From Deltaproteobacteria bacterium (GTDB taxonomy: Bacteria; Desulfobacterota; DSM-4660; Desulfatiglandales; Desulfatiglandaceae): a stretch of DNA of 36,285 nucleotides. The DNA lies in contig JAOZOW010000018.1 of NCBI GenBank assembly GCA_029933075.1, positions 1 through 36,285 on the forward strand, given 5' to 3'. The notes under the pieces were generated by a model. It worked only from the letters and a program-made list of their open reading frames with translations, did no database searches and was not told the origin of the DNA. Made by a program: the position numbers and the translations under genes. Below are positions 15,090 through 24,933 of this stretch, piece after piece (positions within the stretch are counted from its first letter, which is position 1; each line of letters begins with the position of its first letter).

Positions 15090-15231
15090 GCTCCCTTCCT
15101 CCTTTCTATGAATGTTGATGGTTAAAAAGCCCACGGACACCTCAAGACTTGGTATTTAGTACCACTATTGCATCTTATTGACAATAGATAGAGTAACCGA
15201 CCGGAGTGACACACGGCACGGATACCTCTGG

Positions 15232-16290
15232 TTAATACGGAAAAGGCCATAGACGCAATTTGTCTTTTATGGTGTGCCAGAGCCTGGCCATACCATAGGG
15301 CTCAACAATAAGGAATAGGACGATCAATCCTCCGAATATGATGGCTTCAATGTTGGAAAGTATATCGGAGGGCACCACATCCATAAAGGCCGCCAGGGAA
15401 TGGTTGATGAGTATAGGCAGCGTGACAAAGAATCCGGCTCCGAAAAATGAACCGAGCACGGTTCCGAGGCCGCCGATGATGATCATGCCCATCAGGGCAA
15501 ACGAGGTCATAACGTTGAATTCTTCAATATTGGCCGCCCCGACATAACAAAAGCAGAGAAGGGCCCCGGCTATTCCCGCATAGAAGGTGCTGACCGCAAA
15601 TGCTATCAGTTTGTCGCGATATAGATTCACCCCGATGATCTCGGCCGCGTAGTCTATGTCCCGGATCGCCATCCAGTTGCGCCCCATCTGGCCGCGCACC
15701 AGGTTTTTGCCGAATGTCATGAATACTACCATCATGCATAACGCAAGGAAGTACTTCCTGACAGCCGTATTTATGGGCCATCCGAATATATACATCTCCG
15801 GGGCCTGTATGGTACCGAACACCCCTCCGCTGATCCATTCCACATGGACGATCACCCATTCTATGATGAACTGGGAGGCAAGAGTGGCGATGGCGAGGTA
15901 AAAGCCCTTGATCCTGAGGGAAGGGAGGCCGAAGAAGGTCCCCACGGCCGCGGTGACCACGCCGGCGCCCAGAATGCTCGGGATGAGAGGGATCCCGTAA
16001 CGGCCGTAGAGTATGAATGAGGAATAGGCCCCTACAGCCATGAATGCGGCATGGCCGATGGATATCTGACCTGCGTAACCGGCCAGGATATTCAGCCCGA
16101 AGGCTGAAAGGGCGAAACAGTAAAAGGGGATGATAATATTGGTGATCAGATATTCGCTGGCAAAGAGGGGGATGACCACGAAGGCCAGGAAGAGCATCAC
16201 AGTAAAGCCCCATCTGTCCAGGGGTATAGGGAAGATGGCCATGTCACTGGCGTAGCTGTCTTTGAAATTGCCGCATTCTCTGTAAAACAT
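15232..16290 (-). CDS. livM: ABC transporter permease LivM
   Basis: A 352-residue inner-membrane permease of the branched-chain amino acid transporter type. After a short soluble start (residues 1-26) it has about eight to ten hydrophobic segments. Family marks are FGLNILAGYAGQISIGHAAFMAVGAY, LRIKGFYLAIATLASQFIIEW and GGLGTVLGSFFGAGFF; RNWMAIRDIDYAAEIIGVN is the cytoplasmic loop contacting the ATPases. It pairs with LivH to form the channel. The ATG at 16290 follows GTGGAG. It lies 28 bases after livH and before livK in the operon. Confidence 0.93.
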   Translation of the reverse strand: MFYRECGNFKDSYASDMAIFPIPLDRWGFTVMLFLAFVVIPLFASEYLITNIIIPFYCFALSAFGLNILAGYAGQISIGHAAFMAVGAYSSFILYGRYGIPLIPSILGAGVVTAAVGTFFGLPSLRIKGFYLAIATLASQFIIEWVIVHVEWISGGVFGTIQAPEMYIFGWPINTAVRKYFLALCMMVVFMTFGKNLVRGQMGRNWMAIRDIDYAAEIIGVNLYRDKLIAFAVSTFYAGIAGALLCFCYVGAANIEEFNVMTSFALMGMIIIGGLGTVLGSFFGAGFFVTLPILINHSLAAFMDVVPSDILSNIEAIIFGGLIVLFLIVEPYGMARLWHTIKDKLRLWPFPY

Positions 16291-16318
16291 ATGCTCGCTC
16301 CACTCTCGTTGTGTTTGT

Positions 16319-17206
16319 TTACACCCTTTCGATTATCTCTTTGCCGAACAGGCCGTACGGCTTGAAATAAAGGACGAGCAGGGCCAGGAGATAGGGGAAA
16401 AAGGTCTGAATCCCGCCTCCCACATACGGCCCTATGAAGACCTCTCCCAGGTTCTCTCCCGCCCCCACGATGAGGCCTGCAATAATAACGCCCGTGATGC
16501 TGTCTATCCCGCCGATTATGAGCACCGGCAAGGCCTTCAGGGCAATAAAGGAGAGGCTGTACTGGACCCCGAGGCGGGTACCCCAGGCCACCCCGGCCAC
16601 GGTGGCCACAACCCCCGCAACAATCCAGGTAATGGTCCATGCCTTGAGCAATGGAATACCCACACAGAGGGCCGCTTCATGGTCATCGGATACGGCCCTG
16701 AGCGCCCTGCCGTTCCTTGTCTTTTGAAAGAACCAGACCAGCCCCACCACCAGCACGGCGGCCACCGCGGTAAAGAACAGGTCGAACGAACTGATGAATA
16801 TCCCTGCCACTTCATATGTGTTGTCAGGTATGCCGAGATTAAGCCCTTTGGCCTGGGTGCCGTAAATGGACTGACCGATTCCCTCCATAAGGTATGTGAC
16901 GCCGAAGGTGGCCATGAAGAGCATGAGCGGAGGGCGGTTCACAAGGGGCTTGAGGACCACAAAGACAATGGCGTACGCCCAGATGGTCATCACGGCCACG
17001 GTGCAGAGGAGGGCCAACCACAACGGTAGATGCATGTACTGCTCCAAGAAACCGTAAAGGGCGAGGCTGGCAAAGAGACTCATGGCCCCTTGGGCCATGT
17101 TAAACACATCCGACGCTTTGAATATAAGGGCAAATCCAAGCCCCACCAGGGAATACATTATGCCCGTCATAAGCCCGTTGACCAGCACCTCAAAAAAGAA
17201 AGTCAT
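16319..17206 (-). CDS. livH: ABC transporter permease LivH
   Basis: A 295-residue inner-membrane permease, partner of LivM. Family marks are VNGLMTGIMYSLVGLGFALIF, FNMAQGAMSLFASLALYGF, the loop RNGRALRAVSDDHEAALCVGI and KALPVLIIGGIDSITGVIIAG. About eight membrane segments. The ATG at 17206 has TAAGGAG 9 bases before it; a longer frame to 17269 runs into livG and carries no membrane or family sequence. It lies 59 bases after livG and 28 before livM. Confidence 0.93.
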   Translation of the reverse strand: MTFFFEVLVNGLMTGIMYSLVGLGFALIFKASDVFNMAQGAMSLFASLALYGFLEQYMHLPLWLALLCTVAVMTIWAYAIVFVVLKPLVNRPPLMLFMATFGVTYLMEGIGQSIYGTQAKGLNLGIPDNTYEVAGIFISSFDLFFTAVAAVLVVGLVWFFQKTRNGRALRAVSDDHEAALCVGIPLLKAWTITWIVAGVVATVAGVAWGTRLGVQYSLSFIALKALPVLIIGGIDSITGVIIAGLIVGAGENLGEVFIGPYVGGGIQTFFPYLLALLVLYFKPYGLFGKEIIERV

Positions 17207-17265
17207 GCGAATACTCCTTAAAGATTCGGGAAATTTTAACGTTTTTTGTTTCAGTGCTTCGGCAA

Positions 17266-18051
17266 TCAACCTCCTGCGGTTCCCAGGTAGGCGCGGATCA
17301 CCTCGGGGTTTGCCTTGATCTCCTCAGGCGTGCCTTCGGCGATCTTTTTGCCGAAATCAAGCACCACGATCCTATCGCATATATCCATAACCACGCCCAT
17401 ATCGTGTTCGATCAGGGCAATGGTGTAGCCCAATTCTTCGTTGGCATCCAGAACGAAGCGGGCGATATCCTCTTTCTCTTCCAGGTTCATGCCCGCCATG
17501 GGTTCATCGAGGAGCAGGAGCTTGGGTTCGGAAGCCAGGGCCCGCGCCAGTTCAACCCGTTTCCGCAATCCGTACGGCAGCATGCTTGCGGGGGTCTTGC
17601 GGATGTTCTCGATCTGGAGGAAATCGATGATCTTTTCCACGGCCTCCCTGTGCTCGATCTCCTCTTTCTGGCTGAATCTCCAGTAAAGGGCCTGGGAGAA
17701 AAGATTGGAATGCATCATCATGGTCCGGCCTATCATGATGTTTCCCAGGACCGACATCCCTGTGAACAGAGCGAGGTTTTGAAAGGTCCTGGCAATGCCC
17801 TGGGCCGCAACATGGTTCGGTTTCATGTGCCTGGGCCGCTCCTTTCCTTCGAAAATGATGCGGCCCTTGTCAGGCTTGTAAAAGCCGTTGAGGATGTTCA
17901 ACATGGTGGTCTTTCCGGCGCCGTTGGGCCCGATGATGGCCATGAGCTCGCCGGGATAGATCTCCAAACTGACCCCGTCCAAGGCCTTCAGGCCCCCGAA
18001 ACTGATGTGTATGTCTTCCGCACGGAGTAGGGGTTCTGGTTTTTCGTTCAT
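17266..18051 (-). CDS. livG: ABC transporter ATP-binding protein LivG
   Basis: The second ATPase of the importer, 261 residues. Walker A is GPNGAGKTT (41-49), the Q-loop region reads GIARTFQNLALF, the signature region is LPYGLRKRVELARAL, and Walker B is KLLLLDEPMAGMN. LIEHDMGVVMDICDRIVVLDFG followed by IAEGTPEEIKANPEVIRAYLG is characteristic of LivG. The signature reads PYGLRKR rather than LSGGQ, a normal variant in this subgroup. ATG at 18051 has GGGAGAAG upstream. It starts 15 bases after the acyl-CoA ligase gene, so the two are very likely co-transcribed. Confidence 0.94.
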   Translation of the reverse strand: MNEKPEPLLRAEDIHISFGGLKALDGVSLEIYPGELMAIIGPNGAGKTTMLNILNGFYKPDKGRIIFEGKERPRHMKPNHVAAQGIARTFQNLALFTGMSVLGNIMIGRTMMMHSNLFSQALYWRFSQKEEIEHREAVEKIIDFLQIENIRKTPASMLPYGLRKRVELARALASEPKLLLLDEPMAGMNLEEKEDIARFVLDANEELGYTIALIEHDMGVVMDICDRIVVLDFGKKIAEGTPEEIKANPEVIRAYLGTAGG

Positions 18052-18066
18052 GGCGTATCTTCTCCC

Positions 18067-19992
18067 TCAATATGTTTCTACATCACGGATCCTGAGATTG
18101 GCTCTCATTGTTGTCGTCCGCCCGTCCTCGTAGGTGAATGTTGCTTCCACATGCACGCTCTCCTGACCCTCCGTATAGAGCGCCTCTATGAGTTTGCCGT
18201 ATTTCTCGGCGATGAACCTTCTCCTTACTTTCCTTGTCCGGGTTATTTCGCCGTCATCGGGGTTCAGCTCCTTGTGCAGCAGGAGATAGCGCTTGATCTG
18301 GGAGTTCTTTAGCTTGGGATCCTCGCTCAGGCTCTTGTTTACCCGGAGGATTTCGTCGTAGATGAGGTCGTATATCTGCGGCTTTTGCGCCAGGTCCGTG
18401 TAGCTTGTAAAAGCAATGTGGCGCCTCTCCGCCCAGTTGGCAACGGCGCCGTAGTCGATGTCGATAAAAACCGCCACGTACTCCCTGTCCATCCCGTGGG
18501 CCACCGCTTCCTTGATGAAAGGGCTGAACTTGAGCTTGTTCTCGATGTACTTGGGGGCGAACATGGTGCCGTCTTTCAGTTTGCTTACATCCTTGGCCCG
18601 GTCAATGATCTTGAGGTGACCGCGCTCCGTCATATATCCTGCATCGCCGGAATGGAGCCATCCGTCTTCCAGTGTCTCGGCCGTAGCTTCCGGGTTCTTG
18701 TAGTAGCCCAGGAAATTCCCGGGGCTCTTGTAGAGCACTTCGCCCTTTTCGGAGATCTTTACCTGCACACCGGGGGCCGGAGGTCCGACGGTCTCGGAAT
18801 CTATGTCTCCATCTTTCTGCATGGATACATAGGCGGAACTTTCGGTCATTCCGTAAAGCTGCTTCAGGTTGATCCCAAGTGACCTGTAAAACTCGAATAT
18901 CTCGGGACCGATGGCCTCTCCGGCCGTATAGGCGACCTTGATTTTCCTCATTCCAAGGTTATCCACCAGGGGCGCGTATATTATGAACCTGCCTATTTGG
19001 TATAGTATCCTGTCTTTGAGCGGGACGGGTTGGTTGGAGATCCTTCTTTTTTCCACCCTGTTTGCCACCTTCATGAAGTAATGAAAGGCCTTCTGTTTGA
19101 TCCAGGCCGAGTCCTCGATCTTGATCATTACCTGGGTGAGAATGTTTTCCCAGATGCGGGGGGGAGCAAAAATGTGGGTGGGGCCTATTTCTTTCTGGTC
19201 GTGGGCCACCGTGGCGGTGCTCTCCGGGCAGTTGACGGTGAATCCGGCACACAGGGCCTGGCCGTAGGAGAAGATGTGATCCCCTATCCATGCCATGGGA
19301 AGATAGGCCATGACCTCTTCATTTTCGCCTAAGTTATCCCATGCCAGGAACCCTCTGGAACAATCGGCGATTTTACGGTGCGTGAGCATGACCCCTTTGG
19401 GATTCCCTGTGGTCCCCGATGTATAGGCAATGATGGACAGGTCATCCGGCTTGACGCTGTTGACCGAATCCATGAAATAGTCCGGGTTCTCTTTCCCGAA
19501 TTTTCGGCCCATCTCCTGGACGTCGGTAAAGGCAATGAGCCAGTCATGCTTGTAATTCCTCAGCCCTCTGGGGTCGTCGTAGATAATATACTCAAGCCTC
19601 GGGATCTCATCCTTCAGGTGCATGAGCTTGTCGGTCTGTTCCTGGTCCTCTGCCAGAGCGAACCTGCACTCCGAATGGTCAACAATATAGTGAAGTTCCT
19701 TGTGTATGGCATCCTGGTAAAGGGGAACGGGGACGCCCCCCAGACATTGGCAGGCCGCAAGCCCCCAGTAAAGTTGTGGCCTGTTATCCCCGATAATCGC
19801 CATCTTGTCATCTCTCTTGAAACCCAAGGCGGCCAATCCAAGTGCGAAATCCCGTACCTGATCGAGGTAATCCTGCCATGAATAGGATTGCCAGATACCA
19901 TAGTCCTTTTCACGAATGGCTGCTTTGGTTGGAGGGAATTTCTTGGCGTTATGTATAAGAATTTGGGGAAAGGTCATCGGGAGATCGGCCAT
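18067..19992 (-). CDS. fadD: AMP-dependent acyl-CoA ligase (long-chain fatty acid type)
   Basis: A 641-residue adenylate-forming enzyme that couples ATP hydrolysis to CoA thioester formation on a carboxylic acid. The P-loop-like motif is AYTSGTTGNPKGVMLTH (about 189-205), then LKQLYGMTESS for the adenylate site and DGWLHSGDAGY with the later IDRAKDVSKLKDG for the C-terminal hinge. Length and the long inserted helices match the long-chain/bubblegum-type ligases. The ATG at 19992 has GGAGG 7 bases upstream; TTG at 19998 is too close to that site. It heads the operon with livGHMKF, so it probably activates what the transporter brings in. The substrate is unknown; the symbol reflects family only. 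Confidence 0.9.
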   Translation of the reverse strand: MADLPMTFPQILIHNAKKFPPTKAAIREKDYGIWQSYSWQDYLDQVRDFALGLAALGFKRDDKMAIIGDNRPQLYWGLAACQCLGGVPVPLYQDAIHKELHYIVDHSECRFALAEDQEQTDKLMHLKDEIPRLEYIIYDDPRGLRNYKHDWLIAFTDVQEMGRKFGKENPDYFMDSVNSVKPDDLSIIAYTSGTTGNPKGVMLTHRKIADCSRGFLAWDNLGENEEVMAYLPMAWIGDHIFSYGQALCAGFTVNCPESTATVAHDQKEIGPTHIFAPPRIWENILTQVMIKIEDSAWIKQKAFHYFMKVANRVEKRRISNQPVPLKDRILYQIGRFIIYAPLVDNLGMRKIKVAYTAGEAIGPEIFEFYRSLGINLKQLYGMTESSAYVSMQKDGDIDSETVGPPAPGVQVKISEKGEVLYKSPGNFLGYYKNPEATAETLEDGWLHSGDAGYMTERGHLKIIDRAKDVSKLKDGTMFAPKYIENKLKFSPFIKEAVAHGMDREYVAVFIDIDYGAVANWAERRHIAFTSYTDLAQKPQIYDLIYDEILRVNKSLSEDPKLKNSQIKRYLLLHKELNPDDGEITRTRKVRRRFIAEKYGKLIEALYTEGQESVHVEATFTYEDGRTTTMRANLRIRDVETY

Positions 19993-20138
19993 ATCCAAAC
20001 CTCCTCTCCTAACTGATAATTGCCGATTAAGATCTGCGTGTTTAAAGTCCCGGTTAATTTGCGAGAAGCTGTGACTATACTTTTTTTGCTCTCTTTTTGG
20101 AAAATTTATTATCAGAAATTATCAACGACCCGGGCTCT

Positions 20139-20771
20139 TCAATGCTTTTTCACGCCTCTGCTGATGATCTCGATGGCGAATGCCAGGGTTGGTTTCAGGA
20201 AATCTTTTGTCGGATCGAAACCCTTCTTGGTGTCTTCCCAAAGCACCAGGCCGGCAAAAAGGCCCCACACAATATCCGCAAAGGCTACGGGGTGTCCGTT
20301 CATAAACGACCCTTCACTGACACCGTCTTCAAAGATTCCCGCAATGACCCTGAGATACTTCCGGGCCTCGTCCTTGATTTTGGAGGACAGATCAGGGGAA
20401 AGGTTCCGGAGCTCCTCGCTGGATTGGAACCGAAGGACATTGATGACATTCAGGGGATCCGACCTGTATACGTCATACAGGGCCTCCTTCAGGGCCATGA
20501 TCTTTTGCTCGGGGTTCAGTTCTTTGCGTTCCCTTACGGCCTCCATCTTCTCAACCAGCACCTTGAGCATCTTGAGGTTCAGGGAGGCGAAGAGTTCATC
20601 CTTGCTCCTGAAGTAGAGGTAGAGGGTTGCCGGACTCAATTCCGCTTCTTCGGCGATGTTCTCCATGGTTGCGCCATAAAAGCCTTTTTGCGCGAATATC
20701 TTTTCGGCGGCGGCCATTATCTGGCTTCGCCTCATCTGTTTTTCACGTTCTCTTCTTTCGGCAATGCCCAT
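20139..20771 (-). CDS. TetR/AcrR family transcriptional regulator of the fadD-liv operon
   Basis: A 210-residue TetR-family protein. The helix-turn-helix runs from RRSQIMAAAEKIFAQKGFYG through MENIAEEAELSPATLYLYFRSKDELF; the C-terminal ligand domain has an RFQSSEELRNLSPDL segment seen in fatty-acid type TetR proteins. It lies 146 bases before the acyl-CoA ligase gene on the same strand and probably controls ligase and transporter, with an acyl-CoA as likely effector (inference). ATG at 20771 has no clear ribosome site; ATG at 20735 is an alternative that removes 12 basic residues but keeps the whole domain. A good promoter lies about 90 bases upstream. Confidence 0.9.
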   Translation of the reverse strand: MGIAERREREKQMRRSQIMAAAEKIFAQKGFYGATMENIAEEAELSPATLYLYFRSKDELFASLNLKMLKVLVEKMEAVRERKELNPEQKIMALKEALYDVYRSDPLNVINVLRFQSSEELRNLSPDLSSKIKDEARKYLRVIAGIFEDGVSEGSFMNGHPVAFADIVWGLFAGLVLWEDTKKGFDPTKDFLKPTLAFAIEIISRGVKKH

Positions 20772-20858
20772 GGGGAGTGCAAAGTTTTAGCGAGCGATTC
20801 CGAGTAATTATCTGAATAAAAGTCAGTTGGTATGCCCCATTCAGTTAATGGATTGTGA

Positions 20859-20888
20859 TTTATATACTGATAAATATTTAGCTGTCAA
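20859..20888 (-). promoter_or_regulatory. Predicted promoter of the second tetR gene, with palindrome over the -35
   Basis: On the minus strand TTGACA (20883-20888) is followed after 18 bases by TATAAA (20859-20864); TATATA with 16 is an alternative. The -35 is inside a 12-base palindrome, GCTGTTGACAGC (20881-20892), a possible operator. It separates the liv operon from the mutase genes upstream. Confidence 0.5.
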
Positions 20889-20952
20889 CAGCAAAATCTT
20901 TCCCTGGCCGCAACCTGGGAGGAGACAGCCATGCATGCCATCTCATAACGGC

Positions 20953-21354
20953 TTACAAGTCAACGTTTTCTTTTATAAATTGAATAATTTCTCCTGTTGT
21001 GGTCCCTGGCCCGAATATTTCCGCAATACCTGCATCCTTGAGTGCGGGGATATCTTCATCGGGAATGATGCCTCCCCCCAGGACCAGTACATCCTGGACC
21101 CCCTTTTCTTTTAGTAGTTCCATCACCTTGGGAAACAGGTAATCATGGGCGCCAGAAAGGATGCTCATGGCGATCACATCCACGCCTTCCTGGATCGCCG
21201 CTTCCACTATCTGGGCAGGAGTCTGCCTCAGACCCGTATAAATGACCTCCATGCCCGCATCCATGAGAGCGCTGGCCACCACCTTTATTCCCCGGTCATG
21301 GCCGTCGAGTCCCGGTTTTGCCGCCAACACCCTTATTTTTTTATCCTGCGCCAT
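20953..21354 (-). CDS. mcmA2: Methylmalonyl-CoA mutase, B12-binding small subunit
   Basis: The 133-residue cobalamin-binding domain of a split methylmalonyl-CoA mutase, which interconverts succinyl-CoA and (R)-methylmalonyl-CoA with adenosylcobalamin. The base-off binding motif DGHDRG (17-22) supplies His19 as lower cobalt ligand; SILSGAH and [12 protein letters not shown] are the other cobalamin contacts. It has no catalytic barrel, so it works with the large subunit encoded just upstream (79 bases apart). ATG at 21354 is preceded by AAGGAGAAAGGG; the longer open frame to 21471 overlaps the large subunit gene and lacks family sequence. Confidence 0.94.
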   Translation of the reverse strand: MAQDKKIRVLAAKPGLDGHDRGIKVVASALMDAGMEVIYTGLRQTPAQIVEAAIQEGVDVIAMSILSGAHDYLFPKVMELLKEKGVQDVLVLGGGIIPDEDIPALKDAGIAEIFGPGTTTGEIIQFIKENVDL

Positions 21355-21433
21355 TGTTATCCCTTTCTCCTTATTTACCCCGTTATCAGCCGCGTCAAAC
21401 CCGGCGGTTCTGTTCCTCGAGGGCGGGCGGTAC

Positions 21434-23116
21434 CTATCTTCCCAGGGAATCCACCTGCCGGTATTCTCCAAACACTCCTCTCAGGACGTTGCAGATCTCC
21501 CCCAGCGTGGCGTATGCCTTCACAGCGTCAAGGATAGGGGGCAGGAGATTCTCGCTCCCCTCGGCAGAGCGCCTTAGCGCCTCAAGGGTATTCTTCACCT
21601 TATCATTGTCCCTTTCGGATTTCAGGGCCTTGAGCTTCCGGATCTGCGATTCTCTCACCGCGGGGTCAACCCGAAGGAGGTTGGCGGGCTTTTCCTCCTG
21701 GACCTGGAAGCGATTCAGGCCCACCACTATGCGTTCTTCCTTTTCGATCTCCCGCTGGTAGCGATAAGCGCTTTCCTGGATCTCGCGCTGCACAAAGCCC
21801 TGTTCAATGGCCGCAACAGCACCTCCCATATCATCGATTTTCTCGATGTAGGCCTTGGCCCGGTCATAGATTTCCCGGGTAAGCGACTCCACGTAGTAGG
21901 ATCCGGCAAGGGGGTCCACGGTATCCGTCACCCCGGTTTCATAGGCGATAAGCTGCTGGGTGCGGAGCGCAATCTGCACGGCCTGTTCAGATGGCAGACA
22001 GAGGGCCTCATCCATGGAGTTGGTGTGGAGGGACTGCGTACCGCCCAGGACCGCTGACAGGGCCTGAAATGCCACCCTGACAATGTTGTTCTGCGGTTGC
22101 TGGGCGGTCAGGGTGCACCCGGCCGTCTGGGTATGAAACCGGATCATCATGGAGCGGGGGTTCTTTGCGTTGAAACGCTCTTTCATGAGTTCCGCCCACA
22201 GGCGCCTGGCTGCCCGATACTTGGCTACCTCCTCAAAGAAATCCAGGTGTGCATTGAAGAAAAATGAGAGCCTGGGGCCGAAGGTGTCCACATCGAGGCC
22301 GGCGTCTACGGCCGCCTGCACATAAGCTATTCCATTGGCCAGGGTGAAGGCCACCTCCTGCACGGCGGTTGAGCCCGCCTCCCTGATATGATACCCGCTG
22401 ATGCTGATGGTGTTCCACTGTGGGACTTTCTGAGCGCAATAGGAAAAGATGTCCGTGATGATTCTCATGGAGGGCCTCGGAGGAAATATATAGGTCCCCC
22501 TGGATGAGTACTCCTTCAGGATGTCGTTCTGGATGGTGCCCCGCAGTCTTGCCGGCTCCACGCCCTGTTTTTCGGCCACGGCAATATACATGGCCAGGAG
22601 CACCGCAGCCGGCGCATTGATGGTCATGGAAGTGCTCACCTTGTCGAGGGGTATTTCCGCGAAAAGGGTTTCCATGTCCTTCAGGGAGTCTATGGCCACG
22701 CCCACCTTGCCCACCTCGCCGATTGCCATCTCGTCATCGGAATCGAACCCGATCTGGGTGGGAAGATCGAAGGCCACTGACAGACCCGTTTGCCCCTGTT
22801 CCAGGAGAAAGCGGTACCGCCGATTGGACTCTTCGGCGGTGGCAAAGCCGGCATACTGCCGCATGGTCCAATACCTGCCCCTGTACATTGTGGGCTGAAC
22901 CCCTCTGGTAAAGGGATATTCACCGGGCAGGCCCACCTCGGATAGATAGTCGGCCCCTTTCTGATCAAGGGGAGTATAAAGCCTGTTGATGGCGATGCCT
23001 GAAGTATTGATAAAAGATTCTTTCCGTTCAGGCCTTTTTTTCAACTTTTCCTTTAAGCCCTCCGACCACCGCTCCACTGCTTCCCGGAGGGCTTTGTCGT
23101 CCCTGCTCTCACCCAT
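21434..23116 (-). CDS. mcmA1: Methylmalonyl-CoA mutase, large (catalytic) subunit
   Basis: A 560-residue TIM-barrel subunit for substrate binding and radical chemistry. It has the typical N-terminal [19 protein letters not shown] block. The substrate-determining residues are those of true methylmalonyl-CoA mutases: Tyr78 (PTMY), Arg206 ([10 protein letters not shown]) and His243 (SGYHIREAG), equivalent to Tyr89, Arg207 and His244 of Propionibacterium; isobutyryl-type mutases differ at the first two. The split organisation with a separate B12 subunit is seen in archaea and many anaerobes. ATG at 23116 has CAGGAGG upstream. It lies at the end of the succinate-pathway operon, 167 bases after fumarase. 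Epimerase and MeaB are not in the window. Confidence 0.95.
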   Translation of the reverse strand: MGESRDDKALREAVERWSEGLKEKLKKRPERKESFINTSGIAINRLYTPLDQKGADYLSEVGLPGEYPFTRGVQPTMYRGRYWTMRQYAGFATAEESNRRYRFLLEQGQTGLSVAFDLPTQIGFDSDDEMAIGEVGKVGVAIDSLKDMETLFAEIPLDKVSTSMTINAPAAVLLAMYIAVAEKQGVEPARLRGTIQNDILKEYSSRGTYIFPPRPSMRIITDIFSYCAQKVPQWNTISISGYHIREAGSTAVQEVAFTLANGIAYVQAAVDAGLDVDTFGPRLSFFFNAHLDFFEEVAKYRAARRLWAELMKERFNAKNPRSMMIRFHTQTAGCTLTAQQPQNNIVRVAFQALSAVLGGTQSLHTNSMDEALCLPSEQAVQIALRTQQLIAYETGVTDTVDPLAGSYYVESLTREIYDRAKAYIEKIDDMGGAVAAIEQGFVQREIQESAYRYQREIEKEERIVVGLNRFQVQEEKPANLLRVDPAVRESQIRKLKALKSERDNDKVKNTLEALRRSAEGSENLLPPILDAVKAYATLGEICNVLRGVFGEYRQVDSLGR

Positions 23117-23246
23117 ACCTTCCTCCTGTCGCCGATATCCCCCGGCCCACAGTCTCCGCGAGAGGTCCGGGGCCGTATTTCGGCCCTTGTTTTCAATATA
23201 TTTTTGCGTTCGTTACCCTTCTTTTCCTTTCCATAAGGCCGCTTGC

Positions 23247-23279
23247 ATGAAGCGGGGATGAAGCAGGCATGAAGCTGGA
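23247..23279. repeat. Three tandem 11-base repeats (ATGAAGCNGGN)
   Basis: ATGAAGCGGGG, ATGAAGCAGGC and ATGAAGCTGGA follow each other without gap, just downstream of the fumarase stop in the 167-base fumarase-mutase spacer. CGCTT/AAGCG can form a small stem at the upstream end. Confidence 0.6.
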
Positions 23280-23283
23280 GCCA

Positions 23284-24894
23284 TCACCGGAGAAGGGGAG
23301 CAAAGAAATCGTTCCCCTTGTCGTCAATGACGATAAAGGCAGGGAAATCCCTGACCGTAATCATGAAGATGGCCTCCATGCCCAGTTCGGGATATGCCAA
23401 TGTCTCCACCCGGCTGATGCATTCCTTTCCGATGCGTGCGGCCGGTCCGCCAATGGCGCCCAGGTAGAAGCCGCCGTATTTTTTGCACGCTGCCCTGACC
23501 TGATCGGACCGATTGCCCTTTGCCAGGGTCACAAGGGCGCCACCCCGTTCCTGAAAGAGGGGGACATAGGGATCCATGCGCCCGGCCGTGGTTGGTCCGA
23601 AGGAGCCGGAAGCGTATCCTTCGGGGGTTTTTGCCGGACCTGCGTAATATATTACATGCTCTTTGAAATAGGGGGGGAGGTCTTCGCCCCTTTCCAGTCC
23701 TTCTTTCAGCTTTGCATGGGCTATATCCCTGGCAACCACAATCCTGCCCGAGAGCATGACACGGGTGCCCACCGGGAGCCTGCTCAGTTGGGCGCGGATT
23801 TCATCCATGGGCCTTTCCAGGTCTATGCGCACCGCCTCCTCGTCAACGGGTTCCGGTACAGGGAGAAAGCGGGCAGGGTCTTCCTCAAGTTTCTCGAGAA
23901 AGATGCCTTCCGGGGTAATCTTGCCCTTGATGTTTCTGTGAGCGCTACAGCTTACCCCGAGCCCCACCGGGCATGACGCCCCATGCCTCGGGAGCCTGAT
24001 GACCCTTACGTCGTGGCAGAAATACTTGCCCCCGAATTGTGCGCCTATGCCCAGTTGCCGCGAGATCTCAAGCAGCCGGGTTTCAAGCTCGCGGTCCCTG
24101 AAGGCCTGTCCCCCCATATTGCCTGCACCGGGAAGGTCGTCCAGGTAACCGGCGGTGGCAAGTTTTACGGTCTTCAGGTTGGCCTCCGCCGAAGTCCCCC
24201 CTACCACGAACACGAGGTGATATGGGGGGCATGCGGCGGTGCCCAAGCCTTTCATCTTCTCTTTCATGAAATCGATCAGGGTATCCGGGTTCAGGATGGT
24301 CTTGGTCTCCTGATACAGGAACGTCTTATTGGCGGAACCCCCTCCCTTGGCAATAAAGAGAAATTCATACGCAGTGCCCCTTGTTGCGTAGAGATCTATC
24401 TGGGCCGGCAGGTTGCAGCCCGTGTTTTTCTCCTCGAACATGCCAAGAGGGGCGTTCTGTGAGTAACGGAGGTTATATTTGGTATAGGCCTGAAAAATAC
24501 CCCTTGAAAGGGCCTCTTCGTCCCGGTATCCCGTCCACACCTGTTGGCCTTTTTTCCCTATGACTATGGCGGTCCCGGTATCCTGGCAAAGGGGGAACAC
24601 TCCTTCAGCGGAAATCACCGCGTTTTTGATCATTTCCAGGGCCACATACCTGTCGTTGGCAGAGGCTTCCGGGTCATCCACTATCTTTGAGAGCTGCTGG
24701 AGATGGGAGGTCCTGAGCAGATGGGATGCGTCCCTGAACGCGTTTTCGGCAAGCAGGGACAGGCCCTCGGGGGCGATCACGGTAATGGCGCTGTTATTGA
24801 AAGAAGCGGTGGAGACATACTCGGTGGTGAGCAGGCGGTATGGGGCAGTGTCCTTTCCGAGGGGAAACGGTTCCTGATACAAGAAATCAACCAT
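23284..24894 (-). CDS. fumA: Class I fumarate hydratase, [4Fe-4S], fused subunits
   Basis: A 536-residue oxygen-sensitive fumarase that interconverts fumarate and malate. The N-terminal (alpha) and C-terminal (beta) parts are joined as in E. coli FumA. The three cluster cysteines are visible at nearly the E. coli numbers: Cys103 (PLCQDTG), Cys222 (ACPPYH) and Cys316 (GVSCSAHRN), against 105, 224 and 318. The beta part shows [13 protein letters not shown] and [23 protein letters not shown] at 24894 has GGAGG 12 bases upstream, rather far. It lies 39 bases after sdhB. An iron-sulfur fumarase fits an anaerobic host. Confidence 0.95.
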   Translation of the reverse strand: MVDFLYQEPFPLGKDTAPYRLLTTEYVSTASFNNSAITVIAPEGLSLLAENAFRDASHLLRTSHLQQLSKIVDDPEASANDRYVALEMIKNAVISAEGVFPLCQDTGTAIVIGKKGQQVWTGYRDEEALSRGIFQAYTKYNLRYSQNAPLGMFEEKNTGCNLPAQIDLYATRGTAYEFLFIAKGGGSANKTFLYQETKTILNPDTLIDFMKEKMKGLGTAACPPYHLVFVVGGTSAEANLKTVKLATAGYLDDLPGAGNMGGQAFRDRELETRLLEISRQLGIGAQFGGKYFCHDVRVIRLPRHGASCPVGLGVSCSAHRNIKGKITPEGIFLEKLEEDPARFLPVPEPVDEEAVRIDLERPMDEIRAQLSRLPVGTRVMLSGRIVVARDIAHAKLKEGLERGEDLPPYFKEHVIYYAGPAKTPEGYASGSFGPTTAGRMDPYVPLFQERGGALVTLAKGNRSDQVRAACKKYGGFYLGAIGGPAARIGKECISRVETLAYPELGMEAIFMITVRDFPAFIVIDDKGNDFFAPLLR

Positions 24895-24933
24895 CGCTTG
24901 AATGAACCTCCATCCGGAGCCGGGGGGCGGGCT

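Noticed and set aside
15192-15209. AACCGACCGG near livK resembling half of the TetR operator at 3997-4016
   Set aside because: The other half is not symmetric (only about 10 of 18 positions), so it is probably chance.
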